A model generated the notes under the pieces. It saw nothing but the letters and a program-made list of their open reading frames with translations, made no database searches and was not told where the DNA came from. From JADGQM01 sp964441945 (GTDB lineage Bacteria; Desulfobacterota; Syntrophobacteria; Syntrophobacterales; Syntrophobacteraceae), in NCBI GenBank assembly GCA_964441945.1, contig CAYTWB010000002.1, positions 138,125-202,124 of the forward strand: DNA of 64,000 bases. The letters are read 5' to 3'. The position numbers and the translations under genes were made by a program. This document shows, piece by piece, positions 1 to 8,941 of the stretch (position 1 is the first letter of the stretch; every line of letters begins with the position of its first letter).

Positions 1-1
1 C

Positions 2-1825
2 CAGGCGTGCCGGGCGGAATATGATGACCCGATGAACCGACGGTTTCACGCACAGCCCAATGCGTGTTGGGAGTGTGGTCCAGAGGTTTGGCTGGAGTCT
101 CCCGGAGGAGAGAGGCTTGCCGCAAGAGACCAGGCGATCGCGGATGCCGTCGCCCGGCTGCAGGAAGGGGCGATTCTTGCCGTCAAGGGGCTGGGAGGCT
201 TTCATCTCGCCGTACAGGCTACGGATGAAAGGGCGGTGAACCGGTTGAGGCGGCGCAAGGTTCGTGAAGAGAAGCCCTTTGCGGTGATGTTCTCCGACCT
301 GAATGCAATGAAACACCACTGCGAAGTGAGTGCAATGGAAGCCCAGCTCCTGCTGGACCCGAAGCGCCCCATTGTGCTTCTGAAGAGGAAGCACGCAACT
401 GACGGAAGCCCCATCGCTCCGAGCGTCGCTCCTCGAAATCGTTTTCTGGGCGCCTTCTTGCCCTATACGCCGGTCCATCACCTGTTGTTTCACGAAAGCT
501 CCTATGATGCCCTGGTGATGACGAGCGGCAACCAAAGCGATGAACCCATCGTTATGTCCAACGAGGAAGCCAGGGGAAGTCTCAGGAACATTGCCGATTT
601 TCTGCTGCTGCACAACCGTGACATCCACATGCGTTGCGACGACTCCGTTATCCGGGTGCTCCGCAGACAACCCCGGCCGTTGCGGCGTGCTCGGGGCTAT
701 GTTCCTGTGCCGGTTTTCCTGAGAAAACCCGTGCCTTCAATCCTGGGTGTGGGGGCCGAATTGAAGAACACCATCTGCCTGACCCGGGGCAAAGAGGCCT
801 TTCTCAGCCAGCATATCGGCGATCTGGAAAACCTTGAAACGCTTCATTCCTTTGAACATGTGATCGCGCACCTCGAAAAGATCCTTGAGATCAAACCCGA
901 ATGCATTGCCCATGACCTCCACCCCGACTATCTGAGCACACAGTGGGCCATTTCGCAGGATCACACACCGAGGCTGCCGGTTCAGCACCATCATGCCCAC
1001 ATTGCCTCGGTTATGGCGGAACAGCGGCTTGAGGGCCCAATCATCGGCCTGGCAATGGATGGGACAGGCTATGGTACGGATGGTACGATCTGGGGAGGGG
1101 AAATTCTGAGGGTGGAAGATGATCGGTTCCGGCGCCTGGGGCATTTTCGCACCATGCTGCTCCCCGGCGGGGCCGGAGCCATCAAAGAGCCCTGGCGCAT
1201 GGCCCTGAGTCTCCTATGGAGCCTCAATCCCAAACATCTGAACGAAGCCTTCGCAGACTTCCTCGACCGGTGGCCGGCAGAAAAAGTCCGCATTGTGGTT
1301 CAGATGCTCGAGCGAAAGATCCATACACCGGTGACGTCATCCTGCGGTCGGGTGTTCGATGCGGTCTCCAGCCTGGTGGGCTTGCGTGATGTCATCACTT
1401 ACGAAGGTCAGGCGGCTATTGAGCTGGAACAGGCCATGGAGGATGACCCGGGGGCATACGAAGGGAGAGTGTTCAAAGAACAGGAGACCTGGATCCTGGA
1501 CCCTCTCCCGATGATCGAACTGGTGGTCCAGGATGTGAGATGCGGCCTGTCGCAGGGTGTTATCGCAACCCGCTTTCACAATGGCGTGGTTTCCCTGCTT
1601 GAGGAAGCTGTACGGCAGGTGAGCGGCGAGACGGGACTGAGGCGTGTGGCCATAAGCGGGGGCGTTTTCCAGAATGCCTACCTGTTCGAGCATGTGGTCA
1701 GGTCACTGACGGCGGGAGGTTTGGAGGTTTTCAGCCATGTCGAAGTGCCGGCCAACGATGCCTGCATTGCACTCGGCCAGGCCTATGTCGCCGCTCACTG
1801 GTTGACGAAGACAAACCAGCCCTGA
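2..1825 (+). CDS. hypF: Carbamoyltransferase HypF, 5'-truncated by window edge
   Basis: Hydrogenase maturation protein that makes the carbamoyl group used for the CN ligands of the NiFe centre and loads it on HypE. The reading frame is open to the window edge; its first residues (CRAEYDDP, then PNACWECGP) belong to the second zinc finger, so the acylphosphatase domain and most of the zinc-finger region lie upstream and the ATG at 32 is internal. A YrdC/Sua5-like domain follows (KGLGGFHLAVQATDE, REEKPFAVM), then the Kae1-like carbamoyltransferase domain with HHHAHIASVMAE, MDGTGYGTDGTIWGGE and SGGVFQNAYLFE. It is the first visible gene of a hypF-hypD-hypE operon. Confidence 0.95.
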   Translation, partial: QACRAEYDDPMNRRFHAQPNACWECGPEVWLESPGGERLAARDQAIADAVARLQEGAILAVKGLGGFHLAVQATDERAVNRLRRRKVREEKPFAVMFSDLNAMKHHCEVSAMEAQLLLDPKRPIVLLKRKHATDGSPIAPSVAPRNRFLGAFLPYTPVHHLLFHESSYDALVMTSGNQSDEPIVMSNEEARGSLRNIADFLLLHNRDIHMRCDDSVIRVLRRQPRPLRRARGYVPVPVFLRKPVPSILGVGAELKNTICLTRGKEAFLSQHIGDLENLETLHSFEHVIAHLEKILEIKPECIAHDLHPDYLSTQWAISQDHTPRLPVQHHHAHIASVMAEQRLEGPIIGLAMDGTGYGTDGTIWGGEILRVEDDRFRRLGHFRTMLLPGGAGAIKEPWRMALSLLWSLNPKHLNEAFADFLDRWPAEKVRIVVQMLERKIHTPVTSSCGRVFDAVSSLVGLRDVITYEGQAAIELEQAMEDDPGAYEGRVFKEQETWILDPLPMIELVVQDVRCGLSQGVIATRFHNGVVSLLEEAVRQVSGETGLRRVAISGGVFQNAYLFEHVVRSLTAGGLEVFSHVEVPANDACIALGQAYVAAHWLTKTNQP

Positions 1826-1889
1826 CTGGCGACGGCTTCGAAAGACGCCTGCCGGAGGCTTGAAAACATCAAATTCAGGAGTGAGCAAT

Positions 1890-3035
1890 TTGAAATACCT
1901 TGACGAATACCGGGACCCCCAACTGGCCAAAAGCCTGCTGGAGAGGCTGCAGCGCCTCAGCAGTGCCGGCGGCCGGACCTACAAACTGATGGAAATCTGC
2001 GGGACGCATACCGTAGCGATCTTTCGGCTCGGTTTGAGGCAGCTTCTGCCGCAAAGCATCCGGCTCATCAGCGGGCCAGGCTGCCCGGTCTGCGTCACGG
2101 CCAACGAAGACATCGATCGGGCCATCTGGCTGGCTCAGCAGCCGGGAGTGATCATCACTACCTTCGGTGACCTGGTGCGCGTTCCGGGTTCAGCCTCGTC
2201 GCTCAATGCCGAACGCAGCAAAGGGGCTGACGTGCGAATCGTCTATGCCAGCTTCGATGCGCTGCAGATTGCCAGGGACAACCCGAACCGTCAGGTTGTT
2301 TTCCTTGGAATCGGTTTTGAGACGACTGCGCCGACGGTTGCCGCGGCGGTCAAGCAGGCGGCGGTGGAACGGCTGAACAATTTCACGGTCTTTTCGGCTC
2401 ATAAGCTCCTTCCCCCGGCGATGAGGGCGCTCCTGGAGGCTGAGGACCTGGCCCTTGACGGTTTCCTCTGTCCCGGGCATGTGAGTACGATAATCGGGGC
2501 GACGGCCTATGAGGAGGTTGTCGCCCGTTATCATATTCCCTGCGTGGTCACCGGATTTGAACCCCTCGATCTGCTGCAGGGGATCTTTCTGCTCGTGGAG
2601 CAGCTGGAAAACGGGAAGGCGGAAGTCATCAATCAGTACCGGAGGGCCGTGAACTGGGAAGGCAATATTGCCGCAAGGAGACTCATGAGTGATGTTTTCG
2701 AACCGGCGGATTCGACATGGCGAGGCCTGGGCGCGATTCCCGGCAGCGGCCTCAGAGTGGGAACTGAATGGGAAAGGTACGATGCCACAAAACGCTTTTC
2801 CATGCCGGACATTCAAGTGAAGGAACATGCGGGCTGCCGTTGTGGGGAAGTGCTTCGAGGGGTGATGACTCCACCGGAATGCGGGTTGTTCCGAAAAGTC
2901 TGCACGCCTCAGTACCCGATGGGGCCCTGCATGGTTTCCAGTGAAGGGATCTGCGGGGCGTACTATCGATACCATGATGTCAATCAGCACCCGGGAGTGA
3001 GCACTCGATACCGTGAAGAAAGCAGAGGGCGATGA
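1890..3035 (+). CDS. hypD: Hydrogenase maturation protein HypD
   Basis: HypD is the Fe-S scaffold on which the Fe(CN)2CO unit of NiFe-hydrogenases is built, working with HypC and HypE. Family motifs are all present: MEICGTHT, SGPGCPVCVT, GFETTAPTVA, LCPGHVSTIIG, TGFEPLDLLQGI, and the C-terminal cysteine cluster (CRCGEVLRG, CGLFRKVC, GPCMVSSEGICGAYY). I place the start at a TTG at 1890 because AGGAG lies 9 bases upstream and the product then begins LKYLDEYRDP, as HypD proteins do; an in-frame TTG at 1860 would add 10 residues. The stop overlaps the hypE start (ATGA). Confidence 0.95.
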   Translation: MKYLDEYRDPQLAKSLLERLQRLSSAGGRTYKLMEICGTHTVAIFRLGLRQLLPQSIRLISGPGCPVCVTANEDIDRAIWLAQQPGVIITTFGDLVRVPGSASSLNAERSKGADVRIVYASFDALQIARDNPNRQVVFLGIGFETTAPTVAAAVKQAAVERLNNFTVFSAHKLLPPAMRALLEAEDLALDGFLCPGHVSTIIGATAYEEVVARYHIPCVVTGFEPLDLLQGIFLLVEQLENGKAEVINQYRRAVNWEGNIAARRLMSDVFEPADSTWRGLGAIPGSGLRVGTEWERYDATKRFSMPDIQVKEHAGCRCGEVLRGVMTPPECGLFRKVCTPQYPMGPCMVSSEGICGAYYRYHDVNQHPGVSTRYREESRGR

Positions 3036-4042
3036 ATTCAGGAACGATTCAGCTGGATCAGGGAAGCGGAGGCAGAGCGACGCATGAGCTCGTGCAGGAC
3101 CTTTTCATCAACGTGCTTGAGAATGAATACCTCCGAGAGATGAACGACAGTGCCCTGGTAGAGGTGCAGAACGGGCAGATTGCCGTCACCACCGATTCCT
3201 ATGTGGTTGATCCCATCTTCTTCCCGGGCGGCGACATAGGCAGCCTCGCCGTCCATGGCACCGTCAACGATCTGGCCATGCGCGGGGCCAGGCCGCTCTA
3301 TCTGACCGCCGGTTTCATTCTGGAAGAGGGGCTTCCGCTTGCTTCGTTGGCACAAATTGTGGCGTCCATGGCGAAGGCGGCTCGCGAAGCGAAGGTCCTG
3401 ATTGTGGCCGGAGATACGAAGGTCGTTCCTCGCGGCAAGGCGGACAAGATTTTTATCAATACGGCGGGCATTGGCGTTGTGCCTCCGGGGATAAACATAG
3501 GCGGCCAGTACGCACAACCGGGAGATGCGGTGCTGATCAACGGGACCATTGGCGACCACGGCATGGCGGTCCTGTGCAAAAGGGAAGGGCTGAGATTCGA
3601 GAATGAAATCCAAAGCGATTCGGCATCCTTGAACGATCTGGTGGCGATAATGCTCGACTCCTGCTCCTGCATCCATGTCCTGCGCGATCCCACGCGCGGG
3701 GGTGTGGCAACGACTCTGAATGAAATCGCCAGGCAATCGGGGGTTGGTATCCGGTTGTTTGAAGAGGCCCTGCCGATCCGGGATGATGTGGCCGGGGCCT
3801 GTGAACTGCTGGGGCTCGACCCGCTCTATGTTGCCAATGAAGGAAAGGTCCTGGCATTCGTTCCGGCGGATTCGGCGGCGATAGTGCTCAACGCCATGCA
3901 GAACCATCCGCTTGGAAAGCGTGCCTGCCAGATTGGAGAAACGGTTGCAGCCGACGCCGGACGGGTATTCCTCCGCACCCGCATCGGCGGCCATCGTCTC
4001 GTTGATATGTTGCGTGGGGAACAGCTTCCAAGGATCTGCTGA
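3032..4042 (+). CDS. hypE: Carbamoyl dehydratase HypE
   Basis: HypE belongs to the PurM-like ATP-binding superfamily. It takes the carbamoyl group from HypF on its C-terminal cysteine, dehydrates it to a thiocyanate and hands CN to the HypC-HypD complex. Visible features are the N-terminal DQGSGGRATHELV, TTDSYVVDPIFFPGG, AGDTKVVPRG, RDPTRGGVATTLNEIA and the terminal PRIC, whose last residue is the acceptor cysteine. The 336-residue length is normal. The start overlaps the hypD stop by 4 bases, implying translational coupling. Confidence 0.96.
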   Translation: MNSGTIQLDQGSGGRATHELVQDLFINVLENEYLREMNDSALVEVQNGQIAVTTDSYVVDPIFFPGGDIGSLAVHGTVNDLAMRGARPLYLTAGFILEEGLPLASLAQIVASMAKAAREAKVLIVAGDTKVVPRGKADKIFINTAGIGVVPPGINIGGQYAQPGDAVLINGTIGDHGMAVLCKREGLRFENEIQSDSASLNDLVAIMLDSCSCIHVLRDPTRGGVATTLNEIARQSGVGIRLFEEALPIRDDVAGACELLGLDPLYVANEGKVLAFVPADSAAIVLNAMQNHPLGKRACQIGETVAADAGRVFLRTRIGGHRLVDMLRGEQLPRIC

Positions 4043-4045
4043 AGA

Positions 4046-5188
4046 ATGATCAGAAACTGGGGGGATGCCGGCAGAAAGGCCCTGACCTGCCTCGTCTGCG
4101 GAGGAAGTGTTGCAGACCTGGGCAGCAGCCCCGGGGTTTGCCCCGACTGCATCAGGATGCGCTGGGAGGAGAGCCTGCATTGCCTTGAAGCCGTGCATGC
4201 CGAATCACGCCGGGCATTCGGACTTCCCCTGCAACCCCCTGCAACCCCCGACGGTCTGCTCTGCAATCTCTGCTCGCATCGCTGTCGAATGAGTCCATCG
4301 GAGATCGGCTACTGCGGGGTTCGCCGTGGAACGGGAGGCAGTCTGCGCCGGGATGGTCGGTCTCGGTCGCATGTATCCTACTACTATGATCCACTTCCCA
4401 CCAATTGTGTGGCCGATTGGGTGTGCCCCGGGGGCACCGGTTCCGGCTACCCTGATTATGCTCATGAACGCGGTCCTGAGGCCGGTTTCTACAACCTGGC
4501 GGTCTTTTTTGATGCCTGCAACTTCAACTGCCTCTTTTGCCAGAACTGGTCGTTCAAGCAATCCTCAGGCTCCAGCTGTAACTGGCAGACCGTCGAGGCC
4601 GTCACGAAAGTGGTCAATGAGAGGACGAGCTGTATTTGTTACTTTGGAGGCGATCCCGGCCCACAGGTCCCCTTTGCCGTTCGTGTTTCGAAGCAGGCTC
4701 GCAGAGAGAATCCGGGCCGGATACTCAGGATTTGTTGGGAAACCAACGGCAATGTACACCCTGTCTGGCTGAAACAGATGGTGAGGCTTTCCCTGGATTC
4801 CGGGGGCTGCATCAAAGTGGACCTCAAGGCCTGGAACCCTCATATCCATAAGGCACTATGCGGATGGGACAATCGCCGGGTCATGGAAAACTTTTCAATA
4901 TTGGCGAAATACACCACCCTTCGTCCGGACCCTCCGCTGCTCATTGCGAGCACTCTGATGGTGCCGGGCTACGTGGGTGAAGAGGAGGTGCGGCATATCG
5001 CTTCGTTCATCGCTCAATGCAACCCGGATATCCCCTATTCACTCCTGGCCTTCGCTCCTCAGTTCTGCATGGAAGACGCTCCGACGACCTCTTTTGAGCA
5101 GGTGGAAGCCTGCCTGAAAGCGGCGAAACAAGCCGGCCTGCACCGGGTGCACCTCGGCAATCGCCATCTGGTGGGGGCGAGCGGCTAG
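4046..5188 (+). CDS. Radical SAM protein (PflA-like), hyp-operon associated
   Basis: The radical SAM cluster motif CNFNCLFC binds [4Fe-4S] through Cys158, Cys162 and Cys165 and is followed by QNWSF, as in the PflA-activase-like group. The N terminus carries likely zinc-binding pairs (CLVC and CPDC, residues 15-35) and a second cysteine set at about 73-90 (CNLC, C80, C90). YFGGDPGPQ and ICWETNGN fit SAM-binding strands of the partial TIM barrel. It starts 3 bases after the hypE stop, so it is surely co-transcribed. The substrate is unknown; the position suggests a role in hydrogenase or cofactor maturation, but that is inference. Confidence 0.85.
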   Translation: MIRNWGDAGRKALTCLVCGGSVADLGSSPGVCPDCIRMRWEESLHCLEAVHAESRRAFGLPLQPPATPDGLLCNLCSHRCRMSPSEIGYCGVRRGTGGSLRRDGRSRSHVSYYYDPLPTNCVADWVCPGGTGSGYPDYAHERGPEAGFYNLAVFFDACNFNCLFCQNWSFKQSSGSSCNWQTVEAVTKVVNERTSCICYFGGDPGPQVPFAVRVSKQARRENPGRILRICWETNGNVHPVWLKQMVRLSLDSGGCIKVDLKAWNPHIHKALCGWDNRRVMENFSILAKYTTLRPDPPLLIASTLMVPGYVGEEEVRHIASFIAQCNPDIPYSLLAFAPQFCMEDAPTTSFEQVEACLKAAKQAGLHRVHLGNRHLVGASG

Positions 5189-5296
5189 CGCTCTGTCCGT
5201 TCTGCCTGACGGGCAACCCGCAGTCCTCTCGAACGTTAGGCCTGGCTGCTAACATGCTGTGATCATTGTACCTTTTTGCAACCGACGGAAGCCGCT

Positions 5297-7978
5297 ATGA
5301 ACAAGCCGACCCCCATGATGCAGCAGTACCTGGAGATCAAGGCGCAGTATCCGGACGCCCTGCTGCTCTACCGGATGGGGGACTTCTACGAACTGTTTAT
5401 GGAGGATGCCGTTGTCGCCGCCCGTATTCTCGAAATTGCCCTCACCTCCCGCGACAAGCAGGCCGACAACCCGATTCCCATGTGTGGAGTGCCCTTTCAT
5501 GCGGCTGAAGGCTACCTGGAGAAGCTGGTGGCGGCAGGAAAAAAGGTGGCAATCTGCGACCAGGTGGAGGATCCCAGGCAGGCCAGGGGCCTGGTTCGCC
5601 GGGAGGTGACTCGGGTCATCACCCCGGGCCTCATTCTCGAAAGCCGGAATCTCTTGTCCAACCAGCCCAATTATCTCGCTGCGGTTGCACGAGGAAATCG
5701 GGAGGAGGCATTTGGGCTGGCGTACCTGGATATTTCCACTGCCGAATTCAGACTGGTGGAACTGGACTCCCGGCAGGAGCTGAGGGAGGAATTGCTGAGG
5801 GTGGCCCCCAAGGAGATCCTTCTTCCCCAGTGTGAAGATCACTTCTCTGCGGACGGTGTTCGGCCCCACCCTGATTGCACCCTGACTTTTCTGGATGCTG
5901 AGGAATTTGACAGGGTACGGAGCGAAGAGCGGCTCATCAAGCATTTCGAAGTTCACTCCCTGGAAGGCTTCGGCATTCAGGGGATGGGGCCCGGCATCGG
6001 TGCAGCCGGAGCCATTCTCGCCTACCTGCAGGCAAATCTCCTCGGTTCGTGCAGCCACATCAAGAAGCTGCTCCCTTACCGCCGTTCGGACTACATGATC
6101 CTTGATGAAGCTACCGTACGCAACCTGGAGATCTTTCAGTCCACCAGCTTTCAGGGGCGCAAGGGCTCACTTCTGGCCGTTGTGGACCAAACGCACACAG
6201 CCATGGGCGGGCGAAGGCTCCAGCAATGGCTCCGGTATCCCTTGGTCGATCTCGGGGGGGTCCTCAAACGTCAGCAGGCTGTTGCGGAACTGGTGGAACG
6301 GCCGGCTTTCAGGGCTGAAATTCGAAGCCATCTGGAAAAGGTGAACGACATCGAGCGACTCAATGCACGGAACAGTGCCGGTGTCTCGACCCCGCGTGAT
6401 CTGGTCGCTCTGAAGAAGTCGCTCCAGGTCTTGCCGCACCTGGAACGGTCTCTACATGGCTGTATGGCAAGGAAGCTGACGGAACTGAAAGATTCCTGGG
6501 ATAGTCTCTCCGATATGGCCTCCCGTCTCGAAGCCACCTTGACTGATCCTCCCCCACTTTCTTTCAATGCCGGCGGCGTCATCTGCCCCGGAGTGAATGC
6601 CGAATTGGATCATTACGTCAGTTTGAGCCGGGACGCGCGGAGCTGGATGGCCGGCTACGAAACCCAGGAACGCCAACGGACCGGGATCTCGTCCCTGAAG
6701 GTCCGCTACAACAAAGTCTTCGGCTACTACATCGAGATCTCAAAATCAAATCTGGGAGCAACTCCTCCGGACTATTTCCGCAAACAGACCCTGGTGAATG
6801 CCGAACGGTTCTTCACCGAAGAGCTCAAAACCTTTGAAACTCAGGTGCTGGAAGCGGATGAAAAGCGGCTGGAATTGGAGCAGCAACTCTTTGCCGAGCT
6901 TCGCCGGACGATCAACACCCACAACGATCGCATCCAGATGATGGCTGGACTGATCGGCGAACTGGATTGTCTCGCGGCCCTGGCCGAGGTCGCAGCCCGC
7001 AATGACTATTGCCGGCCTCACATGAATCAGGGGGATGCGATCGTTATTCGCGACGGCAGGCATCCGGTGATCGAGCATTTTCTTCCCGACGGTTCCTTTG
7101 TTCCCAATGACCTGGAGTTGAACCAGGAAAGTCAACAGGTGCTCATCATCACCGGGCCGAATATGGCGGGCAAGTCGACCATTCTGCGGCAGGCGGCCCT
7201 CATTGTGCTGCTGGCTCATATCGGCAGCTTTGTCCCGGCATCCGAGGCCCACCTTGGGCTTGTCGACCGGATCTTCACCAGGGTCGGGGCCGCCGATGAC
7301 CTCGCCCGTGGCCGCTCCACGTTTCTCGTGGAAATGCAGGAAAGCGCCAACATCCTTCATCAGGCGACTCCCGGAAGCCTGATTATCCTGGATGAGATCG
7401 GCAGAGGCACCAGCACTTTTGACGGGCTCAGCATCGCCTGGGCAGTGGCCGAGCATCTTCATGATCTCCAGGGAAAAGGAGTGAAGACGCTCTTTGCGAC
7501 CCACTATCATGAACTGACCGATTTGGCTCGCACTCGCAACCGTGTCAAGAATTTCAATGTCGCCATAAAAGAGTGGCAAAATGATATACTCTTTTTTCAT
7601 AAGTTGGTTCCGGGGGGGACCAACAGAAGCTATGGTATTCAGGTGGCGAAGCTGGCGGGGCTGCCTCGGGAGGTCATTGAGAGGGCACGAGAGATTCTCG
7701 TGCAACTGGAAAAAGGCGAAACGACTTTTCTGTCCCAGGATATGATCTCGAAGAAGAGGTCCCGTGCTGCGAGAGACAAGGAACCGGGGGTCCAGCTCAG
7801 CCTTTTCAGGCCTTCCTCGGAGTGGCTGGAGGATCGTATTCGGGCGCTCGATATCGATCAAATGACGCCGCTGGGGGCGCTTCAGTTGCTCCATGCGCTC
7901 AAAGAGCAGATCAGCTCCGGCGGGAAGGGACCTCGTGATGTGGGGCGGAGAGCTCCCGGCGGTTCGACCGTGAGATGA
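5297..7978 (+). CDS. mutS: DNA mismatch repair protein MutS
   Basis: MutS recognises base mismatches and small loops and recruits MutL. The N-terminal mismatch-reading motif (GDFYELF, near residue 30) has the stacking Phe and the Glu. The connector, lever and clamp regions follow. The ABC-type ATPase domain has Walker A GPNMAGKST near residue 620, signature and Walker B in DEIGRGTSTFDGLSIAWA, and ATHYHELT. I prefer the ATG at 5297 (MNKPTPMMQQYLEIK); a TTG at 5276 would add seven residues. Length of about 893 residues is typical. It runs toward the amidase gene with a short gap. Confidence 0.97.
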   Translation: MNKPTPMMQQYLEIKAQYPDALLLYRMGDFYELFMEDAVVAARILEIALTSRDKQADNPIPMCGVPFHAAEGYLEKLVAAGKKVAICDQVEDPRQARGLVRREVTRVITPGLILESRNLLSNQPNYLAAVARGNREEAFGLAYLDISTAEFRLVELDSRQELREELLRVAPKEILLPQCEDHFSADGVRPHPDCTLTFLDAEEFDRVRSEERLIKHFEVHSLEGFGIQGMGPGIGAAGAILAYLQANLLGSCSHIKKLLPYRRSDYMILDEATVRNLEIFQSTSFQGRKGSLLAVVDQTHTAMGGRRLQQWLRYPLVDLGGVLKRQQAVAELVERPAFRAEIRSHLEKVNDIERLNARNSAGVSTPRDLVALKKSLQVLPHLERSLHGCMARKLTELKDSWDSLSDMASRLEATLTDPPPLSFNAGGVICPGVNAELDHYVSLSRDARSWMAGYETQERQRTGISSLKVRYNKVFGYYIEISKSNLGATPPDYFRKQTLVNAERFFTEELKTFETQVLEADEKRLELEQQLFAELRRTINTHNDRIQMMAGLIGELDCLAALAEVAARNDYCRPHMNQGDAIVIRDGRHPVIEHFLPDGSFVPNDLELNQESQQVLIITGPNMAGKSTILRQAALIVLLAHIGSFVPASEAHLGLVDRIFTRVGAADDLARGRSTFLVEMQESANILHQATPGSLIILDEIGRGTSTFDGLSIAWAVAEHLHDLQGKGVKTLFATHYHELTDLARTRNRVKNFNVAIKEWQNDILFFHKLVPGGTNRSYGIQVAKLAGLPREVIERAREILVQLEKGETTFLSQDMISKKRSRAARDKEPGVQLSLFRPSSEWLEDRIRALDIDQMTPLGALQLLHALKEQISSGGKGPRDVGRRAPGGSTVR

Positions 7979-8005
7979 GCAGAATGGTTGTGGAAGGGAC
8001 TTCGA

Positions 8006-8941
8006 ATGGATGCTCTGCGCTTGTGCAGAGATAGAGAAAGGAAGGTCCTTTTGAGAGGCGTGTTCGGGTCGTTTCTCTGCCTGTTCTTTGTTCTGGCGGG
8101 TTTTGGCACGAGCACTTTCGTCATGGCTCCTTCCATTGCTCTCGCCCAGCGATCTGACCCGCAGGGGCTATCCGGAAGCGCTTCGTCCGGCCGTCCGGAC
8201 CGGGTTGCAGCACTCCCCAGTCTGGCCAGGCAGTTAGCGCTGAGCGTGAAGCGGATTGTCATCGATCCCGGGCATGGAGGTAAAGACTGTGGTGCCGTCA
8301 GTCCCCACGGTGTTGTCGAAAAAGAGATCACACTCGCCCTCGCCAAATCCTTGAAGAAAGATCTCGAAAGTCGAATCGGGTGCAAAGTCCTGCTCACACG
8401 CTCTCGAGACCAGTTCCTGACCCTGGAGGAACGGACCAGGATCGCCAATGAGGCGAAGGCCGATCTCTTCATCTCCATTCATGCCAATGCGCACGCAGAT
8501 CCCACAGTCAACGGGATTGAGACCTACTTCTTGAACTATGCAAAAGACCAGGAATCCGCTCGAGTTGCAGCGCTGGAGAACCGGCCGTCCGGCAGGGCGA
8601 TGAGTGACCTCAAGGCCCTTCTCCAAAAACTCATCCTCACGACGAAAGCCAGGGAATCGGCGGCGCTGGCTCGACAGGTTCACCGCAACATTGTTGCCAA
8701 AGTGAAAACAAAAGGCGATAAGGTCCGTGATCTTGGAGTGAAACAGGCCCCGTTTCGGGTGTTGTTGGGAGCGGAAATGCCCTCTGTGTTGGTCGAGACG
8801 GCCTTTCTCAGCAACGAAAGCGACGAAACCCGCCTGCTCAAAAGGCAGTTCCGGCAGAATTTAGTAAGAGGCGTCACTGCCGGGATAGAATCATACATTG
8901 CGGAGATGAACAGGGTGGCAAAGGCAGGTAATCGATCATGA
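8006..8941 (+). CDS. N-acetylmuramoyl-L-alanine amidase (Amidase_3), secreted
   Basis: Zinc amidase that cleaves the amide between MurNAc and the stem peptide, used in cell separation. A hydrophobic segment at about residues 17-45 is a signal peptide or anchor. The Amidase_3 zinc ligands are visible: His90 in DPGHGGKD, Glu105 in VEKEIT and His159 in SIHANAH; the catalytic Glu is in ETAFLSN. No AMIN domain is present, so targeting must use something else. ATG at 8006 has AGGGA 6-7 bases upstream. The stop overlaps the start of the RNase gene (ATGA). Confidence 0.9.
   Translation: MDALRLCRDRERKVLLRGVFGSFLCLFFVLAGFGTSTFVMAPSIALAQRSDPQGLSGSASSGRPDRVAALPSLARQLALSVKRIVIDPGHGGKDCGAVSPHGVVEKEITLALAKSLKKDLESRIGCKVLLTRSRDQFLTLEERTRIANEAKADLFISIHANAHADPTVNGIETYFLNYAKDQESARVAALENRPSGRAMSDLKALLQKLILTTKARESAALARQVHRNIVAKVKTKGDKVRDLGVKQAPFRVLLGAEMPSVLVETAFLSNESDETRLLKRQFRQNLVRGVTAGIESYIAEMNRVAKAGNRS

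Noticed and set aside
32..34. ATG at 32 as the hypF start
   Set aside because: The frame is open to the window edge and the residues before it (CRAEYDDP) belong to the HypF zinc finger.
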